A stretch of DNA of 64,000 bases from Polytrichum commune (Eukaryota > Streptophyta > Polytrichopsida > Polytrichales > Polytrichaceae): positions 65,985,554-66,049,553 of the forward strand of contig OX485803.1 in the NCBI GenBank assembly GCA_950295325.1, written 5' to 3'. Below the pieces are notes generated by a model. It was not told the origin of the DNA, made no database searches, and was given only the letters and a program-made list of their open reading frames with translations. Shown here in pieces: positions 25,244-37,033 of the stretch. Position numbers and translations under genes: made by a program. Position 1 is the first letter of the stretch. Each line of letters begins with the position of its first letter.

Positions 25244-25652
25244 CACGGGGAGATCACTCCATTGTCAAGTTGAACACCACGTGCGACCAAAAAAATCTTC
25301 TTTTGGTAAGTTGCACCACCAAAATGGGTCAAAATTTTATCAAATGTTTTTCATGAGTAGATATACATAGTACCTATGACATAGTTAAAAGTGGTAACTA
25401 AATTTGATGATTTGTTTTTTTCATAAAACATACCGTTTCTAACTAGAATGACACATAATTGAACTAAAACAATTACTAAAAAAAATAAAGATGACTAAAA
25501 ATTTCAAAAAAATATACAAAAGATACTATCAATGGTTATGTATATGTAGAAAAAATATCATCAATTTTAAAATTATATATGGCATGTAATATAGGGGTAG
25601 CAAACTTTGTCCGCACGTGGTGTCAACTTGACAATGAAGTGACCTCCCCGTG
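25244..25652. mobile_element. hAT-type MITE, copy 1, with perfect 8-bp target-site duplication
   Basis: Element of 409 bp with inverted ends CACGGGGAGATCACTCCATT (left) and the reverse complement of CACGGGGAGGTCACTTCATT (right), similarity continuing through GTCAAGTTGA and CACCACGTG. It is flanked by TATGTACG at 25236-25243 and 25653-25660. An 8-bp duplication is the hAT hallmark. The interior is AT-rich and non-coding. A second copy lies at 35325-35734 in opposite orientation. Confidence 0.92.
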
Positions 25653-25912
25653 TATGTACGTTAACCCTAAATCTTGTTGAATGGTCCATTGAACACTTTC
25701 ATGTGAGATAATCTTGCAAGACTTGGGTTTCCAATCATGCCAAGAATCCATAATGGATGAGTAAATCTCCAACCAAACATTTGTTAAGACATACTTTTGT
25801 GCAAATTCGATTACGAAACAAACCACTATCTTGGGACTCCATGTTTGTTGCCGATCTAAACCGTCCACTAATAGATGGATTGGTCGGAATTTCAACGAAA
25901 GGTGAATGATTA

Positions 25913-26373
25913 GGGCCGTTTCACACTATGGCCGTCCAGGTTGAGAGGCCGTGGCATTGAATGGCCAAACTTTGTTGAGAGTCCAAAGAAACGGGCTGAA
26001 AAGAAAATACATAGCCAATAAAATTTAGGAGTTGAAGCTTTTAAAAGCCAAGCCCAAAGACCAAAGGAAGGAGGAGCATCCCATCCCACTTTATTCTCTG
26101 TCCAAAACAACCTCTCCAATATAACGGCTTCTCAATTGGACGGCTTCTCAACCATAGTTTGTTTGGGTTTTCAGTCCTGTCCGACCCAAACTTCCTTCAA
26201 GAGTCCGTCGCCTTGGTCAAAGCGTACTGCCACGTAGGCATTTTAGAGAGCAATGACCTTTGAACTTTGGCTTCTTAGTGTGAAGGGTCGAGAGGCTGAA
26301 TTCTTGGTTTCTTGCAATCTGATTTGTCGAAATCGATGGCCTCTCGACCTTCAGCCATAATGTGAAGCGGCCC
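25913..26373. mobile_element. GGGCC-ended MITE (PIF/Harbinger-like)
   Basis: Left end GGGCCGTTTCACACTATGGC and right end the inverse of GGGCCGCTTCACATTATGGC. Flanks are TTA on the left and TAA on the right, so the 3-bp duplication is imperfect. Both ends continue into a shared GAGAGGCC block. Length 461 bp, no coding capacity. Confidence 0.75.
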
Positions 26374-26769
26374 TAAGCCACCAATTGGGCTGGCCTCTTG
26401 ACTTAAAATAAACACACAAACCTTACTAAGGAAAAAACATGCAGTATTGGTGGTACGTATCCTATAATAGAAATAGATCAATTTATTTTTAAATAGGGTG
26501 GAAGGGAGGTGGTTGGATATCATGACTCACCATTGCACCAGGCCGACAAGTGGATGAGAAATGAGGGAATTGTGAGAGGCCAAGTTGGATGAGAAGTGGA
26601 TGGCTCCCGGATGAAAAATGTGGGAAACCATGTTGGCCCCCATGGGCTTCTAAGACTTGCGCAACAAAGGACTATACTAATTGAAAATATTCAAAGAAGA
26701 GAAGGCTTTGTATCTTTCCATTTTTCTTCTTTAATTTTGTATTAACTCCACAAACCCCTCTTGGTCTGA

Positions 26770-27030
26770 TTGAGGTAAGTGGGTCTCAAATAATTATCGT
26801 TTCACAATTAGTCCACTTTTCCAAGTGTATTAAGCACGCGAACACTGCAAGGTGATTAGCAAATCAAAATATAGGTTGTCATTGTTTTGCTCAAAAAGGA
26901 ATGAAACTCTTATGATTAACTTTTTTGTTATCAAAGTGAAGATTGGATTCATTCATATATGATCATACAAGTCCTCTCAATCACATTGACTATTGGCTTA
27001 GCGTAGCTAACACTTTTAGCACGTAGTTCG
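26770..27030. repeat. copy of the dispersed ~350-bp repeat, probably truncated
   Basis: Opens with gaggtaagtgggtctcaa and contains 'ggtgattagcaaatcaaa', 'ttatcaaagtgaagatt', 'atcacattgactattgg' and 'acgtagttcgatctc', the conserved blocks of the family seen at 20.6-22.0 kb. Unrelated sequence follows at about 27045. Confidence 0.5.
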
Positions 27031-28379
27031 ATCTCATAACATCATGCAGTTACAAAAGGAGGTTGGGTAGGGCCGAGAATACGTCAGATGAAGTCCAAGG
27101 ACTATGCCTTGCATATGCCTCACCTGACAACTTCAACATGAGAAATTATGACAGTGGTGAAGGCATCTAAATTTAGAATGAAACGGGTTGAATGAGTTGG
27201 ACAATGCTATGTCATTTGAGCATGTGTCATGTTGATGTGTTGTTCTTATACACACCCATGATCACACACACAAATCAAGTACAATTGGTTGGTTAAACAT
27301 AAGTAATCAGATTTGGTATGCTCAATTCATGAGTATTTCTACCAAATCAATGAGAGAAAAAACATGTGACTATATCTAATGTTGTCATCAACATTTACGA
27401 ATATAATCATTTGAGATGCATCTAGTGTACTCCCAACATGCACTAAATGGTACACACATTATCATAGTTTCTTATGGTCATCTAAAGAGGTGGGCGAGCT
27501 TAAGAATTGTCCCAAGTTATATAGGTTGGATGTACAACCCCTCTCATATGTATCGAATTATTTCATTCATTTTTGAGGGACAAGTGCTTCTACAACGTCG
27601 AACCCTTAGAATCCAAGTTATTCGAAAACACTTGCATAGAATTTACGTTGTTGACATGTTTGCATTTTAAGGTGCTTAAATATGTGTTTGAATATTGGTG
27701 TAATTATGCAAAGAACACGAATGTGTTTTTTTTGTATTAAAGTTATGTTCTTCATACTCAACTGCATCAACATGTTTTGTTTTGCATATATTCCAATAGT
27801 TACAATCACACTACATATTAAAAACATATATGTGTTTTGGGACAACCCCCCATAATATTGAAATAACATGACAAATTTGGTGAATGTAATTTTTTTTAAT
27901 GATCCACGCCATGTTTTAGCATAGAGTGTTGTATGTATAAAACGACAAATATGGAATTGTTATTTTCTAGACAAATGTAGGTTATCATGGATTCAAATAT
28001 ATGATATCAATTTGTAAATTTAATATTCGGATATTCGGATAATATTCTTTTATAAGCGACCCTAATTTTCAATGGGTTTTCAACCCACGCACAAAATACA
28101 ATGGACCATGGCCCACAATTATAGTTATGAAAGATGTTGTTACAAGAAATCACATCGAGAACAAAAAACCTCCAAAGTATTTGGTGTACTCCACACTACA
28201 TTACATGTCTAGTGTATTTTTTTATGTTTTGTTTTTAATACAAATTAAATAATGGCAGATGTGGTGTTAATGATTTTGGAAGCTTGCTACTTGGAAGTTA
28301 GTTGCTTGTGGGATCTTCAAGGATGGGGTTGGCATCACGTAAGGTGGACGTGTGTTATGTGAATATATTTTTTTTTCTC
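27031..28379. other. intergenic AT-rich DNA, nothing recognised
   Basis: No coding frame with family resemblance and no convincing terminal repeats. A short tandem 'atattcggatattcggataatattc' lies near 28022-28046. Confidence 0.4.
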
Positions 28380-28690
28380 TTTGCACCCACTTCTTCATAG
28401 GATATGAAACACATAACTGGTGCGAGATGATTAGCAAAAAGCAAGTCATGCCCGTAGCCTTTCCCCTCATGATTTATGGAGATCATATGAATGTCTTGTT
28501 CATTATCAAAGTGAAAATCAACGTGCTCATTAAGTGGTCATATAGACCTCCCCAATCATGTTGACCATTAATGAACCTAGAATGGTCAACATATTTTCAG
28601 CACATAGTCCAATCTCTTTTGAACACGTGTATTTTTGGTGCATGACTTTAGATCCACACCTAACCACATGCAACTGAAACATGTACGTTC
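28380..28690. repeat. copy of the dispersed ~350-bp repeat
   Basis: Contains 'ctggtgcgagatgattagcaaa', 'gagatcatatgaatgtcttg', 'ttcattatcaaagtgaaaat', 'aatcatgttgacca' and 'tagtccaatctcttttgaac', matching the copies at 20.6-22.0 kb. Confidence 0.55.
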
Positions 28691-28700
28691 ATATTATTGT

Positions 28701-29181
28701 TGTGTTGGAATTAGGAGGAAGAGGAGAAGTACCATAAGAAATGCACATTGATGGCAAGGTCCAAAAACACAAAGTGTGTGCGTGCCTTTTTGAACTATGG
28801 AACCTACCCTTCCTTAGTAGTGGAAAGTAGTGAGTGCATCGTTCCATGGATACTTTCATTGTGTTGGAATTAGGAGGAAGAGGAGAAGTACCATAAGAAA
28901 TGCACATTGATGGCAAGGTCCAAAAACACAAAGTGTGTGCTTGCCTTTTTGAACTATGGAACCTACCCTTCCTTAGTAGTGGAAAGTATGATAGTGAGTG
29001 CATCGTTCCTGGATACTTTCGTTGTGTTGGAATTAGGAGGAAGAGGAGAAGTACCATAAGAAATGCACATTGATGGCAAGGTCCAAAAACACAAAATGTG
29101 TGCTTGCCTTTTTGAACTATGGAACCTACCCTTCCTTAGTAGTGGAAAGTAGTAAGTGCATCGTTCCATGGATACTTTCGA
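28701..29181. repeat. three-copy tandem repeat, about 160-bp unit
   Basis: Units start at 28701, 28860 and 29023 with tgtgttggaattaggaggaa and end with ccatggatactttc (the middle copy has a small insertion and lacks part of this). Copies are nearly identical. The frames running through them on the minus strand are repeat artefacts. Confidence 0.95.
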
Positions 29182-30129
29182 GCCCAATGTTGTTGACGAA
29201 ATCGATACATACATTTATGTTACTTCCCATTGTCCATCATGGTAATAGTCTTGTTGTGCGACTATCACTTCCTACTTTCCATTTTTCTATGAAAGTGGGG
29301 AAGGGGTCAATGTCACAACATTGCTAAGCGCCATGCTCCTTCACCTTTTCTTAATAGAAGAGATGTCCCTTTTCATGGGGACCTTATTACGCTACTGATA
29401 CGTGGAGTATGTTTACTCTAGAAGGCATTTGGAGCATGGCCTCTGAATGACCATGGTATTACACTCTTTGGATGAGAGCATAGAGAAATCCATGGACTAT
29501 AGTCTGTGTTCTTTTGAAGGTCACAAGTCTTTAGTGCAAACCCAAATTCCCGTCACATATTTTGCCAAGCATACCTTCAAGAGTTGTCCAAAAACATTCC
29601 GGCCATCATTATCCATACTTGTCATGTGGGATTCCATGTAGTTTTTTTATGTAGATTATGTACAAGCTACTGTATTCTAAATTGTTATATGCTTTACATG
29701 TTAGAAACGTATCTCATACCGACTACTATTCGAATGACATTTATGAAAAGCATATAGTATGTTCTTTTGGCATACCTAGAGTAGAGGCGGCCATAACCGA
29801 TCACTTAAGAGATCATGGGCAAAATTTGGAGAAGTATAAGACATTGCAATTTTTTTGCGAGTAGGAAGATAGAAATCGGGAGGATTGCAAAAAGATTTGG
29901 TATTTTTATTCCTTAGATTGAAAATGCTATGAATTCTTAAAGCCAAAAGTTGACCTAAACATAATACCAATATCTAGAGTATTCCATAACACTCATTTTA
30001 ATCGCTTGTTCCTCCTCACTTTAACATTGAAAACTAGGACATATGTAATGGCACTATTAGTTCCAGGATGATTGCAATTCCAATACCCTATGGATTGTTG
30101 ATGGGTTCATGATCGGGAATAGGCTCCTC

Positions 30130-30132
<3 letters not shown>
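29182..30132. other. intergenic DNA, no gene supported
   Basis: Several short frames but no recognisable family and no splice-supported continuity. Confidence 0.4.

Positions 30133-30168
<36 letters not shown>
30133..30168. repeat. (TA)n microsatellite
   Basis: Uninterrupted TA dinucleotide run of about 36 bp. Confidence 0.98.
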
Positions 30169-30171
<3 letters not shown>

Positions 30172-30517
30172 CACAACATTCCTCAACAAATTATGGTTCT
30201 TTAGTGGGCCTTGGGATGTCAAAACTCCTTGCTTCTCATAGTGAGTGTGAGCTTCATTCCTTCCTCTCTATCATACTAGAAAGTGAACAATGGTGCCATA
30301 CCAATGAATGTCATGTAGAGATGCACATCAATCATGCCCTAAAATAAAGATGAAAACCAAAGCGAATATAGAACTCTTAAACTACATTTAGAAATTGGGT
30401 GCCATTCTAGTGTATCCACTTTGATGATTATATTCACATCTTCATATTTTAAGCAAGGTTCATGTAAATCTTAAGTTTTAATAGAACAATGGTCTTCAGA
30501 TGCTTGCCAACAATTAA

Positions 30518-31020
30518 GGCCCACTTCACACACGAGACTGAGAGCCCGTGACCATTACACTTCAAGCACTCTCATTGGTGGAAAAGGTGGCGCCGGTCCA
30601 AGTTCACTTCACACTGCACTTGAGGGACCAACGGAGTATGTGAATGCAAGATGGATGTAAGGTCTACATGGATATTTTCTTACATGGCATTGAATGGATC
30701 ATGTTTCATGGTCACTTGGACTACATTCAAAAACTACCTTTTGGAGGTAGGTCTACCACAAAACGGGGAGACCATGGCACTCCGAACGCTCACAACCGTT
30801 GATTGATTTAATTTTATTTTGTGTGAGGACCCGCATGAATAGACATTTACTGAAGTAACATTCGGTTGAGGGCCCACTCACATATGACTTCACACTACAC
30901 TTGAGGATCCGTGACCACACTACATGCTTTTGAAGATGTCTTGGGACGGCCTTTGGCCACTTTCTTTTGGGATGTCATAATTTCATGGTCATGGCTCTTG
31001 GCTCGTGTGTGAAGTGGCCC
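30518..31020. mobile_element. PIF/Harbinger-like MITE with TAA target duplication
   Basis: Inverted ends GGCCCACTTCACACACGAG (left) and the reverse complement of GGGCCACTTCACACACGAG (right), flanked by TAA at 30515-30517 and 31021-31023. The 503-bp interior is non-coding. It is closely similar to 63270-63746 and more distantly to 48513-48999. TAA duplications with GGGCC termini fit non-autonomous Harbinger elements. Confidence 0.85.
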
Positions 31021-31221
31021 TAAGAGTTTGGTGTAGAACTTGACTCAATGTTTACTATAATCAATTCCCAATTAATTTTATACTTCTTGTCAAAGCAAAA
31101 CGGTGAACAAATGTTTTCATAACTTACATGCGTAAACTTTCACAACAAAGGTATTTGTAAAGTCCCACAAAGAGAGACAAAACCATGGGTTTGATTCTTC
31201 TTTGAGAACACTTTCCTATTC

Positions 31222-31453
31222 AAAGCTACACTAAATATGATATTCAATGTCGCTTACTATATGGATTTACGCAAACCTATATACATTTTTACTATTGACG
31301 TAGTTTTTTACCAAGCAAAGTTGTTGATGTTTTATAATGTCCAAACAACTAATTTAACATTTGTTAGTAAAATACGAGACATACAACAAACATATATAGC
31401 ATTGCGCAGCTCCAAATAGTAAGTGATACCAAATGTCATATTTAATGTAGTTA
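31222..31453. mobile_element. MITE with ~50-bp inverted ends (ACACTAAATA family)
   Basis: The left end CTACACTAAATATGATATTC and the inverted right end CTACATTAAATATGACATTT both continue into a CACTTACTAT / CGCTTACTAT block and a shared CGCAA. Interior block gatgttttataatgtccaaacaac is shared with 20417-20631. Non-coding. Confidence 0.7.
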
Positions 31454-31750
31454 GCTCATCGTGTATCAAAACCTAGTTTGAAAGTTGGGTGAAAATTATG
31501 GGACCTTCTCTTTCCGCCTCTCAAACTTTTAGGAATTTTGGGATCTAAAATAAGATATGTGCATGGCATCCGGTGTCATGAATCGGCCTATGCAGGGCTA
31601 ATTTGACCCACCCATCCCTAGTAGCACAAACTAGAAAGCCGGGTTGTAATAATCCGATAGAATGGTAACTTGGATGACTTTGTGTTGATTCTCATAAACT
31701 TGGAGTTTGGGACTAAACCCCATGGGATTCATATGCTTTAATTTGCAAAT

Positions 31751-31808
31751 AACTCTAATAAGAGCCACTTGCTATAAGCAACTCTAATAAGAGCCACTTG
31801 CTATAAGC
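31751..31808. repeat. perfect 29-bp tandem duplication
   Basis: The unit aactctaataagagccactt plus gctataagc occurs twice head to tail without mismatch, indicating a recent slippage duplication. Confidence 0.97.
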
Positions 31809-32389
31809 AACTCACTCAATATTTGGTAGGCCTCTATAGGAGCCTTAAAGTCCAACAATGCATGGCCCAATGAAACTTTGAGGAAAGTGCCAAATGTTGT
31901 GTGTTTTTATTTTGTAGTGGGATAAGTGCACCTTATAGGTACAAAAGTTGATGTTTACCAAATTCAACCTTTTTGCATTGGTCATGTCCTACATGTACAA
32001 GTTAAGGGTGTCATGGCTCATCACATCAACAAAGTCCTAGGCAGTAAACCCCACACTACACCAAGAGGATTCTTGAGCAGGGTGTTGCCAACGGGCTCAA
32101 ATTTCCATTGGATTGTCCGATGGTGATTATTTATTTATTAATTCAACAAAGTCCCAAGGTAACCAAAACAACATAACACAAAATGTGTAAGTTTAGGTGT
32201 GACCTTGTGTGTTTCATTAGGAATCGGGATCTCCGATAACAATATATGTTTTTAGACGAATCTATGAGAATATATTTCAATTTGATTTGTTTCTTTAAAC
32301 TAGAAGGTGTCAACATGGAACCAATTGGACTTGGAAACACTAAGATTTTGACCGATTACATCCATGAATCTCCCCAGACACTCTCTTAG

Positions 32390-32622
32390 AAGACACTACC
32401 TTCAATATTGTTTGCAGTGTCGCTTGTTATTCGAAACATGCAATGCTATATCTATATGTTGTAAATCTTACATTTTAGCAATAAATGTCAAATTGGTTTT
32501 CGGGACATTATAGAACATCAACAACTTTACTTGGTATCAAATTACATCTATACTTCAAAGATATACTAATGTGCAAATCCAAGTAGTAAGTGTCACTAAA
32601 TACAATATTTAGTGTACGATCT
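32390..32622. mobile_element. MITE of the ACACTAAATA family
   Basis: The right end reads agtaagtgtcactaaataca then atatttagtgtac. The left end has the inverted counterpart (gacactacctt, tgtcgcttgttatt). The interior contains the gggacattatagaacatcaac block, the inverse of the family's gatgttttataatgtcc. Boundaries are approximate. Confidence 0.55.
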
Positions 32623-33600
32623 TTTTTTGGGCATATATATGATGAAGACAACTGGATGAATATTTAAAGGGTATGCTTACACTAGGTACATCATGACCAT
32701 GAACCATGACCACTGCATCATGAATCCCCTCATTGGTTGAGAAATCAGTGGCAATTCCACTCTACTTTACACAAGGTTGTCAAAAATAAGATTCATCATG
32801 TTTTAAAAAAATAGAAAGTGACATGGAATCCTACATGTCCAATACTGGAGAAGAGTTAGTAGCCATATGGATTTTAAAATGAGACAACCCAAATAAGTTG
32901 CCTCAACAAATAATGAAAGTGACCATGACATAAAAAAAATTATTTAAAAAATAAAATAATGAAAATATATTTTCAAAGGGGATTATAGTTTTAGTAACTC
33001 CTTTTATTATTATTATACTACGTTCGAGCCCAAGCCCGCTGCTTCGCACTATGTCTTGTGACAAAGGCTTTTGAAAAGTGATCTAGAATTTCTCGTGGTC
33101 ATGGCTTCAAAGTGTTGGATGTGACAATGAGACATTGTAACTTATTTTTCCTCATGGCCCTTGGTCACATGTGTGAAATTGCCCTTACAATGATATATGT
33201 TTCAACACTTTGGGTGCCAAAACGTAATGGCCATGTAGGACTTAACATGGTCTGCACTTTGTAGATATGACATGTGTACATAGTTAAGAGTGGACACCCA
33301 AAAAAGCATGTGTTACGATGAGATTGGACATTGTGCTCAACATATATACACCAATAAAATTATGTTAAAAAAAACAACAACACATTTTGAGAGGACTTGT
33401 GTGTTCGCTCAAATAGGAAGAGAATCTTCACCTCACCACAAGCATATGTGTCATGAATAATTGACCCACATCACTTGAAAAATCTACATAAATAAATAAA
33501 TGACCAATGTCAGCAATCCGACGTGAATTTGAGCCCTTTGGCCCTACCTTGCTCAAGAATCCTCTTGGTGCAGGGTGGGGTTTACTGCCTACCTTGCGGT
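32623..33600. other. intergenic AT-rich DNA with a possible degraded GGGCC-type MITE
   Basis: Around 33010-33190 a segment bounded by gagcccaagcccgctgcttc and gtgtgaaattgcccttac recalls the GGGCC MITE ends but is too decayed for a firm call. Nothing coding is seen. Confidence 0.3.
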
Positions 33601-33639
33601 AGGTGGGCTCTTGGCTCTGGGGCTTCCTACCTACCTAGC

Positions 33640-33757
33640 TAGTTTTTTTTTTCAAAAAATTTCACAGCGGGAATCGATCCGCCAACCACTCCATTCGGAA
33701 ATGAATACCTCTCCACTATCACCTGGTAGTTTAGAGTCATCTCGGACCTGAAAAATC
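33640..33757 (-). mobile_element. tRNA-derived SINE candidate, copy 1
   Basis: Read on the minus strand, the head starts ccgagatgactctaaactac, has a RNA polymerase III B-box-like GGATCGATTCC, and ends in an A-rich tail (33640-33657 is T-rich on the plus strand). The second copy at 40820-41028 shares the same order of blocks: gaYcctaaactac, ggtggagagRtat, then the B box. Confidence 0.55.
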
Positions 33758-34114
33758 TACAAATCTATCGTAATAATAGATTCTCATTTTACTTTTGTTT
33801 CCAGTCACGTGATGTCGTTGTCGAGGTTTCGCAGGGCCTCTTGTAGGACTCTTGTAACTTTTGCGTCTCAACTCCGATTCTAACACTTGAAACAACATTC
33901 TTCATGACTTGCATTGCTAATCAGATGAGACAATTCTCAGTCCAATTGAATAGCCGGGATCGTCCATGAACCTCAAAGTGCCCAACAACCTTACCACGGA
34001 TTGATGACTTGAAAGCTCTCTACGATCATGAAAGTATTTTGACTTGAAAACTATTGATGACCATCATCGGAGTGGTGCCTTTTCAACACTTTTGTTACCG
34101 GTGCCGAGCTCAAA

Positions 34115-34350
34115 AAGAACTAGTGTCGGGGAGACCTTTGGGCATAATCGGTCCAAATCCCGAGTGTTTCCAAATCCAACTGGTTTACATGTTGTGATCT
34201 TTTGGGTTTTCTTCATGAATTTGAGGTATATTCCATAGATTCTTCAAGAGCAACCAATAACTTCCTAAAGTCTTGAACTTCAACTGGCACATTATGAAAT
34301 TCAACCGGTTCATCTGGAAGTAGTGGTCGGTTCTCCCCGTTCATGAAAAG
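34115..34350. mobile_element. AACCGGTT-family MITE, inverted relative to the MKK3 copy
   Basis: One end is gtcggggagacctttgggca followed by taatcggtcc; the other is ggtcggttctccccgtt. Internal blocks 'ttgaggtatattccatag', 'aagtcttgaacttcaactgg' and 'aattcaaccggttcatct' are the reverse complement of the MKK3 intron 9 copy. Confidence 0.6.
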
Positions 34351-35316
34351 ATCGTCAAAAACACATAAAATCACTACAAGCATATGAGTCCTGGGCAATT
34401 GGCTTACGTCATTGGACACTTTTTCTATGTCATTGAAAAATTTGCAGATCTAGCATGGTGATAGATTTGCATTGCTCTTTCATTGATGCGAGACAATGAG
34501 CGTAGGACTTGTATGCTAGTGATGGATATAGTAAAACATACCCCTCCCTCTGAAACTAACTTTCCAAAACATGTTTTGCAATATTGGTGTAGTTGGTGCC
34601 AATTTCGATGTAACTCATTATAGTTTGTTGCGGTATGGATGGCTTAGGATTCATAACGCACATGTTGTGGAGTCTGGTTAAAAACGTGTTCCCTAAAGGT
34701 TCGTAGTTTCAATATATTTTGCATCAACTTACATGGATGTCATAAACATTTGGCCGTGTTGAACATTGTGATGTCATGTCTTGTTCACCACAACAACCAA
34801 CCATTGTGTGAGCTCAATAACTTTTCTAACGTTGGATTAGTTTGTGCATTATCTACGTAACTGTGCTACAACTTGTTGCAGTGCTGGATGGCTTAGAATT
34901 TGTGGCACCAAGGCTAGCGAATATAATAAAAGCCTTGACTCCTAAAGGTTTGAGGTTGGTTCATCTCAACTTTGAACACTCAATAAGGTAGATTAATTGG
35001 CCCTATAATCTAGAGTTATTGGCCATAGTCTTTTGTCGTTTCATGTGCAAGCCTTAGTGTTCACTAAAAGAACATTGATAGAATATGAAAAAGGCTACTA
35101 GATGACGAGAGGAGACGATTGTCAAATAAAGACGGTTATAATCACTCAGGTAGTGATCCTCAAGCCTAGCTACAAGAAGGCAAGGCAAATACGCAAGAGT
35201 TAGCTTAGAAAACCTAGAGAGTGCAAGATAGAGTGAGAGATTGCAATGGCAACAGGTGTGGTTTTAAAGTTGTTGAAGCAACAAGGAAGACTATAGCCGT
35301 GAGTAAGAGTTGATTG
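34351..35316. other. intergenic DNA, nothing recognised
   Basis: Two loosely similar segments (around 34600-34690 and 34840-34930, sharing 'gtttgttgcggtatggatggctta'-like text) suggest an old duplication. No gene or element ends are found. Confidence 0.35.
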
Positions 35317-35324
35317 AGAGAGAC

Positions 35325-35734
35325 CACGGGGAGGTCACTTCATTGTCAAGTTGACACCATGTGTGGACAAAGTTTGCTACCCCTATATTACATGCCATAT
35401 ATAATTTTAAAATTTATGATATTTTTTCTACATATACATAACCATTGATAGTATCTTTCGTATATTTTTTTTGAAAATTTTAGTCATCTTTATTTTTTTA
35501 GTAATTGTTTTAGTTCAATTCTGTGTCATTCTAGTGAGAAACGGTATGTTTTATGAAAAAAACAAATCATCAAATTTAGTTACCACTTTTAACTATGTCA
35601 TAGGTACTGTGTATATCTACTCATGAAAAAAAATTGATAAAATTTTGACCCATTTTGGTGGTGCAACTTACCAAAAGAAGATTTTTTTTGGTCGCACGTG
35701 GTGTTCAACTTGACAATGGAGTGACCCCCCCATG
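35325..35734. mobile_element. hAT-type MITE, copy 2, with perfect 8-bp target-site duplication
   Basis: Element of 410 bp, the inverse orientation of 25244-25652, with ends CACGGGGAGGTCACTTCATT and the complement of CATGGGGGGGTCACTCCATT. It is flanked by AGAGAGAC at 35317-35324 and 35735-35742. The interior is collinear with copy 1. High similarity implies a relatively recent common source. Confidence 0.93.
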
Positions 35735-35742
35735 AGAGAGAC

Positions 35743-37030
35743 AATGCATGTGAGAGGATTGTTGAGTGGATTATTGTGAAGCATTCGGACGTCCCATAAT
35801 AGGAGACAATGCTTAAACTACTCATATAATATAGCATGTATATCAATCACGTTGGAGTTGTGTGTGTGCAATTGATTGTCTCAAATATGTGTAGCATGTG
35901 AGAGGGAGTGAAGTCCGATGTCTCAAAGTTGTGAGTCCGATGTTAGCATGCTGTAAGAATGGCAATCAAAGTCTATGAAGCTAAGAGTGGAAATTGAGAT
36001 GACATAATGGGAGATAAAGATTGTAATCTATCTCAAGGAGTAGGTAGGATTGGCAGTGCTAGGGACAATGCAGATAAATGTAAGAGTGATGATAAATTGG
36101 TAGTGAGGATGCATGTATAATATGAATCAATAAATAAAGGTTGAGAGGAGAAGAATTGTGAGGGAGACCATTGTACATTGCAGGAAGAAAGAAGCATTCT
36201 GATACCGACAGATTCAATGAGTGTAGTGCTGAGTGAGTTAAGCGAACTACCTTAGAAATAGGATTGGAAGCGAAGAGGAGGGACATAGAAGACATGCTAT
36301 AAGCACAAGTGCGCAATTGAGAGAGGTAGTGTAATTGTTAAGAAGGTAATTAGGCCACTAGGTTGTTTGAATCATGATCACCCATTGTCACATGATGTGT
36401 ACAATGTGCTTATACTTATGATTGTTTGGTTAGCTTGGTCATAGCCTATGCATGTCATTTCAATTGATTATATTCCTTATCAATGTACATGTATGGAAGT
36501 ATTAAGATAATTTTCTTCTCTTGCATGTGTTGGTCTTGGTCTTTTCATCGAAATTAAATTGTATATGAATGTTTGAAGTTTGATCAATGCAATGTGCTTT
36601 AAATTGCAATAAAAAAGGAAGTAATCAAGGAATGGACTAACGCAAAAACTTGTGACGAAAGTCTTGAGTAGACTATTGGTTCATGAAAAGGAAAGATACC
36701 ATTGCCAAGTTACAAAGATTATTGCCAGAAGTTATTGAGCTTCACGACTGACGTAGTGGCATGCAAATACAACACGTAAGAGTTGACATATAGGACAAAA
36801 TTGCACATGACTATAAGAAGCACAAACAAACCTGCCTGAGAGAAAAGAATGCATATTCAACCATGATAAAAATAGAAACGTGAGTGATGAACCCTAGATT
36901 ATTATAGTGTTCCTATCCCAATGTGACAATTAATCTCTATAGACATTGTACCAATCTTCCATGAGACCTAGTACCGTAATTTGTACTATTTTTTTTACTC
37001 AAGTGATAGTGAAAATCTAAACTACATGCC
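35743..37030. other. intergenic DNA, nothing recognised
   Basis: Short frames only. The plus strand is relatively purine-rich from 35880 to 36340. No element termini or family-like protein found. Confidence 0.4.
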
Positions 37031-37033
37031 TTA

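Noticed and set aside
28701-29181. CRISPR-like regular repeat
   Set aside because: Units are long and contiguous with no unique spacers, in a plant nuclear context.
28689-29214. Minus-strand open frames with repeated peptide units
   Set aside because: They are translations of the ~160-bp tandem repeat rather than a repeat protein gene.
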